A DNA stretch of 64,000 nucleotides, from NCBI RefSeq assembly GCF_004369205.1, contig NZ_QFGA01000002.1:1048885-1112884 (forward strand), written 5' to 3'. This document shows, piece by piece, positions 55,769 through 64,000 of the stretch. The position numbers were made by a program, and so were the translations under genes. The notes beneath the pieces were generated by a model. The model saw only the letters and a list, made by a program, of their open reading frames with translations, was not told where the DNA came from and ran no database searches. This DNA comes from Pelotomaculum schinkii (GTDB lineage: Bacteria > Bacillota > Desulfotomaculia > Desulfotomaculales > Pelotomaculaceae). Position 1 is the first letter of the stretch. Every line of letters begins with the position of its first letter.

Positions 55769-55840
55769 ATATTACTATTATCCATAGTAACTATCTTAAA
55801 ATATATTACTATAGGTAATACTATAGTAATATATTTTTAC
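55769..55840. promoter_or_regulatory. CTATAGTA-type palindromic cluster after transporter 2
   Basis: Includes the perfect palindrome TACTATAGTA (55819-55828) and matches the cluster after transporter 1. It lies upstream of transporter 1. The rest of 55376-55768 is AT-rich and has no gene. Confidence 0.5.
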
Positions 55841-55953
55841 TTCTATTTTTCACCAGGGTAAACCATAGACACCACTATTTTTTTGGGACTCCGGTTATAC
55901 GCATTTTCAAAAAATACATTAACCGGTAACATTCTGCAACATAAAGCTATTAA

Positions 55954-57204
55954 CTATGCCTTAGCGGTAGCTTCCTGCATTTTCTTCGACTTGGATCTAA
56001 CCACCTGCGTCAGCAATATACCGACAATGCTGATGACAGCGGCAACGATAAAGGCGGTTACGTACCCGCCGCTCGACGCTCTAACACTAGCGGCCGTCAT
56101 CGGACCAAGATACGCGGCAATGGCAAAACCGCTGAACATAATTCCATAGTTGACACCGTTGTTCTTCGGTCCGAACATATCAGCAGTAAGAGCAGGAAAG
56201 ATTCCCATAATACCGCCGAAGCACAGGGCTATTAACATAGCCTCCACCACGAACAGCGAATAGCTGGGAGTTGCAGTCAAAGCAAAGACTGACACTGCGC
56301 TGATGATATACATGATCGTAAGGGCATTGTAGCGTCCAATCACGTCTGAAACCCAGCCCCAGAACAATCGTCCTCCGGTATTGGCCAGGGCAATCATGCT
56401 CACCGCCACAGCGGCTACTGCTGCCGTTACTTTAGTCGTTTCTTGAGCAATTGCAGAAGCCTGGCTGATAATCATCAGACCGGAAAAGGCGCCGATCATG
56501 ATCATCAGTAACAGCACATAAAAAATGGGGTCGGACAGCATTTGTTTCCAGGTTTTATCAACCCCCGAAACTGCCGAACCGGCACTGGGGGCAGGGGGGG
56601 TCCAGCCTTCCGGTTTGTAACCTGGGGGCGCTGTCATAACAAAGAATGAACCCAATGCGATGATGATAAAATAGGCGATCCCGAGTGTCCGGAAGGTAGC
56701 CATGATACCCATACTGCTAATCATTGAGTTTGCCAGCGGCGGCACTACAATCGAGCCTGTGCCGTAGCCGGCAGTTGCCAGGCCTGCCACCAGGCCCCTT
56801 TTATCCGGGAAGAACTTGACTGTATTGGCAATCGTGCACGAATAAATCAAGCCCATGCCAAGACCCATCAAAGTACCATACGACAGGTAAAGCCATGTGG
56901 TTGAAGTGGTAAAACCGGTCAGGAACACGCCTCCGCCAAATATGAAAGCCCCGACAAATATGACCCATCTCGGACCAAATTTGTCCTGGACGCTCCCACC
57001 GATGATCATTGTGACAGGACCAAATAAGTTCGAAATGGTAAATGCCAGCGTCGCTGCAGCGGCAGTGACTGCGACACCGGTAACAGACGATAAATGCGCG
57101 ACCATTGGCTTGGCAAAAACGCTCCAGGCATATCCGGAACCGATACAAAGGTTGATAAGAACACTGGCTATCAAAACAAGCCATCTTTTAGTTTTTAAGT
57201 CCAT
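55954..57204 (-). CDS. OFA-family major facilitator transporter 2
   Basis: A 416-residue paralogue of transporter 1. Same layout: INLCIGSGYAWSVFAKPM, GGSVQDKFGPRWV, SCTIANTVKFFPDKRGLVAG and WGWVSDVIGR. It has a few extra residues in the first periplasmic loop (SSVTGVAVT). ATG 57204 is 8 bases after GGAGG. With transporter 1 it probably handles a substrate pair or import/export. Confidence 0.85.
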   Translation of the reverse strand: MDLKTKRWLVLIASVLINLCIGSGYAWSVFAKPMVAHLSSVTGVAVTAAAATLAFTISNLFGPVTMIIGGSVQDKFGPRWVIFVGAFIFGGGVFLTGFTTSTTWLYLSYGTLMGLGMGLIYSCTIANTVKFFPDKRGLVAGLATAGYGTGSIVVPPLANSMISSMGIMATFRTLGIAYFIIIALGSFFVMTAPPGYKPEGWTPPAPSAGSAVSGVDKTWKQMLSDPIFYVLLLMIMIGAFSGLMIISQASAIAQETTKVTAAVAAVAVSMIALANTGGRLFWGWVSDVIGRYNALTIMYIISAVSVFALTATPSYSLFVVEAMLIALCFGGIMGIFPALTADMFGPKNNGVNYGIMFSGFAIAAYLGPMTAASVRASSGGYVTAFIVAAVISIVGILLTQVVRSKSKKMQEATAKA

Positions 57205-57447
57205 GAATAATGCCTCCTTATAATGTTTTACTTACCGGATGCATACCGCATGTCCCACTTGGATATTACCATTGAACGACTCCATTATCCTTGCACCCTA
57301 TTCAGTTTTAGCCGTTTTTTCGTCAACCACCTCCTTAAATACCTAATATAAAGAATGGCGGTGCGCACAACAAAAACTAAGGGGATGCAGTTTAGCGGCC
57401 AGCCACTCTTAATCAACTAGTAAGCCTCATGAAATTTAAATAAGTGC

Positions 57448-58587
57448 TCAGCGCAGCAGGCTGCCCGCTATAATCTTCTGCGGATATTCATTGGAACTGT
57501 CGAAAATGATTGCGCCTTTCACATCACGTAAAAGCCTTTCGACGATCATATCTCTGCCGTAACCATAGCCGCCGTGAATTTGCAGCGCATTCATGCAGAC
57601 GTCTACACCGGCTTTTGCCGCAAACATTCTGGTCATAGCCGCTTCCCGGGCATATGGCTTGCCTTCATCAATTAGAGCCGCAACCCTGTAGGTCGCCACC
57701 CGGACCAGGTGAACATTCATGGCCATCTCCGCCAACATCCACTGTATCGTCTGCAAGCGGGCAATTGGTCCGCCAAATTGAACACGTTCTTTGGCATAGT
57801 TTATTGATGCGTCAAGCGCGGACTGGGCAATGCCAATAACTTGCGCGGCAGCTGCCACACTGCTGTTGGCAAGAATGCCCATATAAATCTCATATCCCTG
57901 ATTTTCAGCGCCGAGCAGGTTTTCCTTGGGCACCTGTACGTTGTCAAACACTATTTCTGATGTCTGCAAAGCGCGCAAACCCATTTTCTCAATCTGCCTG
58001 CTGATGGTTAACCCGGGAGTACCCGCGTCGACTATAAAGGCGCTCAGTCCCTTCATACCAGCGTCAGGATTGGTTAAAGCAAAAACAATGTACACATCGG
58101 CTACGCCGCCGTTGACGACATAATATTTCTTGCCGCTTAACACATATTTACCTCCGGCAAAGCCGGCCGTAACCTTATCCGGACCCTCAGCAGGCGCGGC
58201 GCCCGGCTCGTACATTGCAAAACCGCCCAGTTTCTCTCCTGTACACATATCCGGCAAATATTTTTCCTTCTGCTCTTGGTTGCCCCACTCAAAGATTGCG
58301 TTGGCAGCCAGCGAACAGTGTGTGGCCAAAATTGCTCCTGTTGAAGCGCAGGAGCGGGACAATTCTTCAACCATCAAAATGTAACTGAAAAAATCCGCCC
58401 CCGCTCCGCCATATTCGACGGGAAAAAACATGCCCATGAAGTCAAGCGCCGCCATTGCTTTAATTGTTTCAGCAGGATAAAGCCCGGAACGGTCTATTTC
58501 AGAGGCCTGCGGTTCCAGTTGCTCCTTGCCGTAATCCCGGGCCATTTTTTTAATCAACTGTTGCTCTTCTGTTAAATTGAAATCCAT
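57448..58587 (-). CDS. acyl-CoA dehydrogenase 1, atypical active site
   Basis: A 379-residue acyl-CoA dehydrogenase. Family words: QLIKKMARDYGKEQLEPQ, ASTGAILATHCSLAANAI and LQIHGGYGYGRDMIVERLLR. At the usual catalytic Glu (IYEGT in the paralogue, Glu363) this protein has IFDSSNEYPQ with Asp363. The flavin loop is also unusual (YEPGAAPAEGPDKVTAG for TEPNAGSDAGAV). The substrate may be cyclic or branched, or the base may be shifted. AGGAG precedes ATG. It follows dehydrogenase 2 in one operon, 24 bases away. Confidence 0.85.
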   Translation of the reverse strand: MDFNLTEEQQLIKKMARDYGKEQLEPQASEIDRSGLYPAETIKAMAALDFMGMFFPVEYGGAGADFFSYILMVEELSRSCASTGAILATHCSLAANAIFEWGNQEQKEKYLPDMCTGEKLGGFAMYEPGAAPAEGPDKVTAGFAGGKYVLSGKKYYVVNGGVADVYIVFALTNPDAGMKGLSAFIVDAGTPGLTISRQIEKMGLRALQTSEIVFDNVQVPKENLLGAENQGYEIYMGILANSSVAAAAQVIGIAQSALDASINYAKERVQFGGPIARLQTIQWMLAEMAMNVHLVRVATYRVAALIDEGKPYAREAAMTRMFAAKAGVDVCMNALQIHGGYGYGRDMIVERLLRDVKGAIIFDSSNEYPQKIIAGSLLR

Positions 58588-58611
58588 AGCACTCTCCTAC
58601 TTTGACAGCAC

Positions 58612-59763
58612 TTAGTGCCCGGTTCCTTTAAGCAGCGCGCCCGCGATAACGACCCTCTGGACCTGGTTTGTTCCTTCGTAAATGGACAGGATCCTGGCGT
58701 CACGCCAAACCTTTTCAATATACGCGTCTTTGGTATAGCCGTAGGAGCCCATGATTTCCATGGCATCTCTTGCGACCTGCATAGCCATATCGGTGCAGAA
58801 CAGTTTTGTCATAGCGGAATGCTTCGAATAAGGCTGGTGAGCGTCTTTTAATACAGCGCCCCGGTAAACAAGCTGCCTGCCGGCTTCGACGGCAGTGGCC
58901 ATGTCCGCCAGTTTGAACGCTGCCGACTGTTGGGCCGACAACGGCTTACCATTATCCACGCGCCCTTTTACATATTCGACGCATTCATCAAGAGCTCTTT
59001 GAGCGACCCCGACAGCCTGGGCAGCCACCATCAAGCGGCCGGAATCCAGCGACATCATGGCCAGCTTCATACCGTCACCTTCATTGCCGAGCAAATGCGA
59101 AGCAGGTATTCTAACATTTTCCAATATCAATTCCACCGTGTTGGAGGCTCGAATTCCCATTTTATCTTCAACTTTACCGGCGCTTAAGCCCGGACGATCG
59201 CGCTCTACTATAAAGGCGCTCAGCCCCTTAGCTCCCTTGCATTTGTCCGTCGAAGCAAACACGATATAGGTGGCCGCCACCCCGCCTTGTGTAATAAAGC
59301 ACTTAGTACCGTTCAAAACATACTCGTTCCCTTCCCGCCTGGCAGTGGTAGAAACAGCGCCCGCGTCAGATCCGGCGTTCGGTTCAGTCAGGGCAAAAGC
59401 GCCATAATTACCTTCCAGCAGGGGACCAAAGTGCTTTTTCTTCTGTTCCGGGTTTCCAGCCAATAAGACCGTATATGAGCAAAGGTTGTTTGCCCCTAAA
59501 GCAGTGGCTGTCCCAAGGTCGGCATAGCCAAGCTCTTCCAAAATCATGGCGCAGGTTACAGTATCCAGCTCAGGCCCGCCAACTTCTTTCGGCGCAACCA
59601 GGCACGCCAATCCTTCTTCCTTCCACGCTTTCAAAACTGACATCGGGAGTTCGCCATTAGCGTCGACGTCCCTGGCAATTGGATCAATATACTTTTTCAC
59701 AAAAGTGCGGACTTTTTTTTGCAATTCAAATTGTTCAGGTGTATAGTCAAACATCCGGTTCAT
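58612..59763 (-). CDS. acyl-CoA dehydrogenase 2
   Basis: A 383-residue canonical acyl-CoA dehydrogenase with TEPNAGSDAGAVSTTA for FAD binding and the catalytic Glu363 in IYEGTNQVQRV. It oxidises an acyl-CoA to the enoyl-CoA and passes electrons to ETF. The start is ambiguous between ATG 59763 and TTG 59766; there is no strong GGAGG. Length agrees with butyryl-CoA dehydrogenase and glutaryl-type enzymes; the chain is not determined. Confidence 0.9.
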   Translation of the reverse strand: MNRMFDYTPEQFELQKKVRTFVKKYIDPIARDVDANGELPMSVLKAWKEEGLACLVAPKEVGGPELDTVTCAMILEELGYADLGTATALGANNLCSYTVLLAGNPEQKKKHFGPLLEGNYGAFALTEPNAGSDAGAVSTTARREGNEYVLNGTKCFITQGGVAATYIVFASTDKCKGAKGLSAFIVERDRPGLSAGKVEDKMGIRASNTVELILENVRIPASHLLGNEGDGMKLAMMSLDSGRLMVAAQAVGVAQRALDECVEYVKGRVDNGKPLSAQQSAAFKLADMATAVEAGRQLVYRGAVLKDAHQPYSKHSAMTKLFCTDMAMQVARDAMEIMGSYGYTKDAYIEKVWRDARILSIYEGTNQVQRVVIAGALLKGTGH

Positions 59764-59855
59764 CAACTTTCACTTTTTGATCGTTGTTGGATAATTGGTT
59801 ATACCTGTATTGACCGCCCTTGATATGAAGCCTTGCACCCTTGCTTTTTAAGGTC

Positions 59856-59895
59856 CTTGGACGGCAAGACAACCTTTCTTGTCTTGCCATCCAAG
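59856..59895 (-). terminator. terminator of CoA transferase 1
   Basis: 59856-59871 pairs with 59880-59895 (16 bp, one G-T pair) around ACCTTTCT. It lies between the CoA transferase and dehydrogenase 2. Confidence 0.75.
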
Positions 59896-59974
59896 CCTTT
59901 TCGTACTTCACATGCGAGACAAGACCTTACCCATCAAATAGCGAGTAGTCTTAGTTTTGTTTTTCTTTATTAAA

Positions 59975-61591
59975 TTATTTTACTTTTACGTCCCAAACAG
60001 CCTTTAAGCCGCCGTTGCCCCAAACAGGCTGGAAGATTTCAGCAGGCATCAATCTAGGGCCTCCTGCCGGGATGATCGGAGTGAATTCCATCTGATCCAG
60101 AATATCCTTCTGAAGATCTACGCCCGGCGCGATCTCAATCAACACCATGCCTTCCAAAGTCCTTTCAAATACGCATCTTTCAGTGATATAGAGCAGCTTC
60201 TGACCATTCTTAGCAGCTAAGTTGGCGTCAAAGGTCAACTGTAAGCATTTCTTTACGAACTTCTTCAGTTTGCCTTCGCTCTTAATAACAAGTTTGCCGT
60301 CTTCAACAGTTTCCTCTAAGCCCTTGGCAGTGAAAGTACCGATGAACAGAGCAGTATTAGCGCCTGCAGTGATGTTGGCAAATCCGCCCACGCCGAGAGT
60401 TACGCCGTTTAAGAATGAAGTGTTGATTGAACCGTCTTCCTGCGCTTCGGATAATCCGAATACACCGAAGTCCAAACCTGTTCCGTCAAACCAATCGAAA
60501 TGCTCGCCCTGGTCTACCGAAGCTTGCACATTCCAGTGGCATCCAAAGTCAGGACCGCCGCCCGGAACGCCGCCCACAGAACCGGATTCGGAAATCATGG
60601 TGATTTCATCCATAACGCCTTCTTCAGCCATTACGCTGCCGCAGAAGGTAGGCAGGCCAATACCAAAGTTGCACATCCAACCGGCCTGCGCTTCCATGCA
60701 GGCTCTCCTTACCATTACTTTCTTCGGGTCAAGAGGCATCGGCTTTAAGCTGTCGCTTAGAGGAACTTTGATCCTTCCTGTGAGACCGTACCAGTAATTA
60801 ATCTTTTGCTTGCCGTGGGGCCATAAGCCGTGAACGATGTTTTCGGGCTGTTCGGCGACCACTATATAGTCCACTAAGTTACGGGCAACTTTTACCATTT
60901 TGGGATCCAAAGACCCCCCCTGCGCCAGACGCTCAACCTGAACAATCACTTTTCCGCCATTCGCTTTTACTGCCCGCGCAACGGCGGATAATTCGAGGTT
61001 ATAAACCTCATTTTCAATCGTAACGTTACCGTTTTCGTCAGCCGTAGTAGCCCTGATTATACCCTTCGTGTAAGGCAATCCCCTGTAGTAGAGATATTCC
61101 TCTCCGTCAAAATCAGGAATGTACTTGATAAATTGTTTATTTTGAGCCTTTAATTCCTCTGTAATCTTCCTTGCGCTGGGGTTTAAGCACCCTGCGTCAA
61201 CACGTTCGTCCATGAAAGTACCCAGACCAACCTTTGACAGAACACCCGGCATGCCCCTGCCCTGTTCTCTGTACATCTGCAGCATTGTTCCCAAAGGCAT
61301 ATACCACGCGGGCAGTTTATCGTCCTGGATTAGCTTGGCGATTTTGGGAGTAGTGCTTTCATGCGAAGAAATATCCCACTTCAACATACCTTCGTGTGCG
61401 AAGCAGTCCGCCGGTATGCAGCCCGCGGCATGAAGATGGACCATGTCACGGGGATGGCCTGTCTCCACGAAACGTTTCTCGATAGCCTGGCCGATTTCTT
61501 CCGGCCATACCATTCCGAAACAGGCTGACAGAATTATGTCCCCGTCGGCGAACAGTTCCGCTGCCTCTTTAACAGTAATTACTTTTGCCAA
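59975..61591 (-). CDS. Pct-type acyl-CoA:acetate/propionate CoA transferase 1
   Basis: A 538-residue family I CoA transferase (propionate CoA-transferase/YdiF type) that swaps CoA between carboxylic acids. The catalytic Glu is in MISESGSVGGVPGGG; earlier segments HLHAAGCIPADCFAHEGML and the LLYITERCVFER tail fit. ATG follows a GGAGAG site. It heads the run of dehydrogenases toward the transporters, with its paralogue upstream. Confidence 0.88.
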   Translation of the reverse strand: MAKVITVKEAAELFADGDIILSACFGMVWPEEIGQAIEKRFVETGHPRDMVHLHAAGCIPADCFAHEGMLKWDISSHESTTPKIAKLIQDDKLPAWYMPLGTMLQMYREQGRGMPGVLSKVGLGTFMDERVDAGCLNPSARKITEELKAQNKQFIKYIPDFDGEEYLYYRGLPYTKGIIRATTADENGNVTIENEVYNLELSAVARAVKANGGKVIVQVERLAQGGSLDPKMVKVARNLVDYIVVAEQPENIVHGLWPHGKQKINYWYGLTGRIKVPLSDSLKPMPLDPKKVMVRRACMEAQAGWMCNFGIGLPTFCGSVMAEEGVMDEITMISESGSVGGVPGGGPDFGCHWNVQASVDQGEHFDWFDGTGLDFGVFGLSEAQEDGSINTSFLNGVTLGVGGFANITAGANTALFIGTFTAKGLEETVEDGKLVIKSEGKLKKFVKKCLQLTFDANLAAKNGQKLLYITERCVFERTLEGMVLIEIAPGVDLQKDILDQMEFTPIIPAGGPRLMPAEIFQPVWGNGGLKAVWDVKVK

Positions 61592-62165
61592 TTGACATCT
61601 CTCTCCTTATTTTTCTAAATTTAGCACGGAAACAGGATTCCTATATTCATGCAAACGTTCTGAATTCCCTTGTGGTTCTTCGCTATATTGGGCAGGACTT
61701 GGTATGGTATCGAAGAACCTCTTTGAGAACACCGTAAGCATAAATACCCATTTGTGAGGAGAAACACCAAGCTCCGAATTCCTTTACTGTAAGTCTGATA
61801 CCAACCTCCCGGCGCATAGTTCTCCAAGCAGTTGGGTCTTGTATTCATGAATCAAGAGGCAACTGACACACTGCCTTCACTAAAGCACATATCTCCCGGC
61901 ACGTCATTGCATATCATCATTATGGATTAGACCCCAACCATGTAGGTTACATATAAAGGCATAGAATATACCGGTTTTACTTTGCAGTGATAATTATGGG
62001 ATTACCCACAGCGATTTCAATATGGCGTTCTTGACATGGAGCGCCCTCCCATTTGAAGGCCTAGCCTGTTGTTCTCCATGTCAAGTGCCTATGCTGCGTT
62101 TCGATAACGGCCTTTGATTCAATTCAACAAAAGCACTTTTTCACTCAGGCAAAAAGCAAAGAACA
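61592..62165. other. intergenic region with a possible gene fragment and a hairpin
   Basis: A minus-strand 44-codon frame at 61683-61817 (MRREVGIRLTVKEFGAWCFS then QMGIYAYGVLKEVLRYHTKS) reads like a protein remnant with no family I can name. A 12-bp perfect hairpin (62030-62041 with 62074-62085) lies nearer the next gene and could terminate it. Confidence 0.35.
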
Positions 62166-63734
62166 TTATCCTTCAATAATCTTCTTTAATTTACCTTCGC
62201 CGAATACTTCACTGAAAATCCCAGCATCCATCAGTTTCAGATCCGGTGAAATGATCGGTTTAAATTCCATTTGGTCCAGCACGTCTTTTTGCAAATCAAT
62301 GCCAGGCGCGATTTCAGTTAATACAAACCCGTCATGGGTAAGTTCAAAGACAGCCCGCTCGGTAATAAACATGACTTCCTGGCCTATTTCCCTGGCATAT
62401 GGCCCGCTGAAGGAAATTTGCGCAACCTGGTTCAGGAATTTCTTAAACTGGCCTTCCTTTTCAATGGTCAGTTTGCCGTCTCCAGCCTTGACTTTCAGTC
62501 CGCCGGCAGTGAATGCGCCCGCCATAATCGTCTTTTTAGCGTTCGTGGCAACGTTAATGAAGCCGCCGACCCCGAAAACCTTACCGTTGAACACGCTGGC
62601 GTTGCAGTTGCCTTCCGGATCCGTTTCAGCCAGACCAAATACAGCGATGTCAAGGCCGCCGCCGTCATAATAATTGAAATGGGTAGGCTGCTCAGTCGAT
62701 GCTTCAGCGTTCCAGTGGCTTCCAAAATCTCCACCCACACCAGGGATGCCGCCGATGCTGCCGGACTCGGACATAAGGATGACTTGGCTATCGGCTTTTT
62801 CCTCGGCAATGATACTGGCTACACCTTGCGGGATGCCGATACCCAGGCTGATCGCGCCCGGGCGCACTTCCATGGCTGCCCGCCGGCAAATAAGTTTGTC
62901 CGAACTCATGGGCATGGGAGGAATACTTTTCATGGGCACTTTTACTTCGCCTGAGAATGAAGGGTTATATACCGTAACCATGGTCTGCATTTGAGTTTTT
63001 TCTGCAACTACAACATAGTCTACAATGGTGCACGGAACTTTGACGTGTTTGGGATGCATTGTCCCATTCTTGACTATTCTCTCCACCTGAACTATAACGA
63101 TACCGCCACATGCCTTAGCCGCCTGGGCTATCGACATTAATTCCAGGTTCGGGCCTTCCTTTTCACACGTGATATTGCCGTGTTCGTCTGACGAGGTAGC
63201 TCTCAAGAACGCTACATTAACAGGGAAAGGTTTATACCACAGCCATTCTTTCCCGTCCAGTTCCTTGACTTCAATGAGTTTTTCCCACTCGTCACGGGTT
63301 TTTTGATTGAAAGCACCGCCGTCCATGCGCGGGTCGATGAAGGTCCTCAACCCTGCCTGACTGAAAACGCCGGGGCCTCTTCTGGCGATATCATTGTAAC
63401 ATTGCAAAATAACTCCGAGCGGGAAATTATAAGCTAAACATGTATTACTGGCGATATGATCCATAACCTGGGGTTCTGAGCCGGCATGTGAAATGATGTA
63501 TCTTTTGGTCATCCCCTCGTGGGCCCAGTGTCCGCCGCCTCTACCCTGGAAGTTGCCTGCGCCGCCGGCATGGATATGAGTCAGATCCCTTGGGTGTCCG
63601 GTTTTCAAAAACCGCTCCTCAAGAGCCAGCGCGATTTCTTCGGCCCAACCAGCAAGGCCGAAGGAAGATGACGCAACATAGTCACCGTCCTTAAAGAGTT
63701 CCGCAGCCTGTGCAACAGTGATAAATTTCGCCAT
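62166..63734 (-). CDS. Pct-type acyl-CoA:acetate/propionate CoA transferase 2
   Basis: A 522-residue paralogue of CoA transferase 1, with MSESGSIGGIPGVGGDF (catalytic Glu), HIHAGGAGNFQGRGGGHWAHEGM and FITERAVFELTHDG. I use ATG 63732-63734 (MAKFITVAQ...), which matches the paralogue start and follows GGAG with 10 nt spacing; two earlier ATGs lie within 10 bases. Substrate spectrum probably differs from CoA transferase 1. Confidence 0.88.
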   Translation of the reverse strand: MAKFITVAQAAELFKDGDYVASSSFGLAGWAEEIALALEERFLKTGHPRDLTHIHAGGAGNFQGRGGGHWAHEGMTKRYIISHAGSEPQVMDHIASNTCLAYNFPLGVILQCYNDIARRGPGVFSQAGLRTFIDPRMDGGAFNQKTRDEWEKLIEVKELDGKEWLWYKPFPVNVAFLRATSSDEHGNITCEKEGPNLELMSIAQAAKACGGIVIVQVERIVKNGTMHPKHVKVPCTIVDYVVVAEKTQMQTMVTVYNPSFSGEVKVPMKSIPPMPMSSDKLICRRAAMEVRPGAISLGIGIPQGVASIIAEEKADSQVILMSESGSIGGIPGVGGDFGSHWNAEASTEQPTHFNYYDGGGLDIAVFGLAETDPEGNCNASVFNGKVFGVGGFINVATNAKKTIMAGAFTAGGLKVKAGDGKLTIEKEGQFKKFLNQVAQISFSGPYAREIGQEVMFITERAVFELTHDGFVLTEIAPGIDLQKDVLDQMEFKPIISPDLKLMDAGIFSEVFGEGKLKKIIEG

Positions 63735-63801
63735 ACTCATCATTCTCCTTTAGTTATTTTCGTTAACTTATGTTAACATTGAAAATATCTTCGATTTTTC
63801 T

Positions 63802-63836
63802 ACCATACGCCGGTATAGAATAAACCGGCGTATGGT
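63802..63836 (-). terminator. hairpin after hydroxylase 3
   Basis: ACCATACGCCGGT (63802-63814) pairs perfectly with ACCGGCGTATGGT (63824-63836). It resembles the hairpin at 42754-42789 after hydroxylase 2. Confidence 0.8.
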
Positions 63837-63869
63837 ATGTCATCCACTAAGCTCCGCAGGAGATCACAG

Positions 63870-64000
63870 CTAGCAGCCAGCTTCTTTTTCTTTCTTTTCT
63901 TTTAAGGCCTTGAGGATCATTTCCGGAGTAATCGGCACTTCGTAGAACCTTACACCGATAGCGTCATAGATCGCGTTGGTAATCGCCGGGAAGGTCGGCT
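63870..64000 (-). CDS. molybdenum hydroxylase 3, large subunit, partial C-terminus
   Basis: The last 43 codons of a third large subunit enter the window from the right edge. It ends KEKEAGC and stops with TAG at 63870-63872. From 63874 to the window end the DNA is identical to 38032-38158 of hydroxylase 1 over 127 bases. The rest of this set lies outside. Confidence 0.9.
   Translation of the reverse strand, partial: PTFPAITNAIYDAIGVRFYEVPITPEMILKALKEKKEKEAGC

Noticed and set aside
1..64000. tRNA or rRNA genes
   Set aside because: No cloverleaf with a GTTCGAATC-type arm or rRNA-conserved stretch was noticed by eye in any gap; a tRNAscan-SE run would settle this.

Overview
The window looks like the chromosome of a strictly anaerobic, probably spore-forming Bacillota of the Desulfotomaculum/Pelotomaculum type (Peptococcaceae in the broad sense). 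This is inferred from protein style, strong GGAGG ribosome sites with GTG/TTG starts, a split FeoB, ETF linked to a membrane Fe-S oxidoreductase, and acyl-CoA catabolism built for syntrophy or anaerobic respiration. No rRNA, tRNA or CRISPR array was seen.

Positions 1-5,424 are an accessory, decayed region. It holds a hypothetical gene cut by the window edge, a strongly structured RNA candidate (509-706), a BrnT/BrnA toxin-antitoxin pair with a frameshifted toxin, about 1.5 kb of hairpins and short repeats, a YgiT-type zinc-finger protein, two tandem winged-helix replication-type proteins and a truncated tyrosine-recombinase fragment. A second copy of the recombinase leader lies at 23,261. Positions 5,425-7,712 encode an OmpR-type two-component system.

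Positions 8,500-15,000 are a cell-surface poly-gamma-glutamate (PGA) locus. A probable cyclic-di-GMP-I riboswitch precedes pgsB, pgsC, a small membrane protein and a secreted PGA-hydrolase-like protein that lacks one predicted metal-binding histidine; no pgsA is present. A second, intact-looking PGA hydrolase and a five-repeat NlpC/P60 protein with only one intact catalytic repeat follow on the other strand. Positions 15,300-26,200 hold a B12-binding radical SAM protein, a PIN/AbrB toxin-antitoxin pair, an orphan IS200/IS605-like end, a large secreted PKD protein with a four-fold nonapeptide repeat, a Q-rich secreted protein and an feoA/split feoB iron-uptake operon.

Positions 26,700-64,000 form a catabolic island for an unidentified carboxylic acid. 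It contains a thioesterase, two acyl-CoA synthetases, a CoA transferase with molybdenum-hydroxylase maturation genes (mocA, yqeC, yqeB, xdhC and a MoeA-like gene), two complete three-subunit molybdenum hydroxylases plus the end of a third, ETF with a membrane Fe-S oxidoreductase, two OFA-type transporters, two acyl-CoA dehydrogenases and two Pct-type CoA transferases. Almost every step is present twice. YqeB and YqeC suggest a selenium-dependent molybdenum hydroxylase. Acids would be imported, activated to CoA thioesters, hydroxylated or dehydrogenated, and the electrons passed through ETF to a membrane oxidoreductase. No transcription factor is encoded here, but a CTATAGTA-centred motif recurs in the intergenic regions and may be a shared operator.
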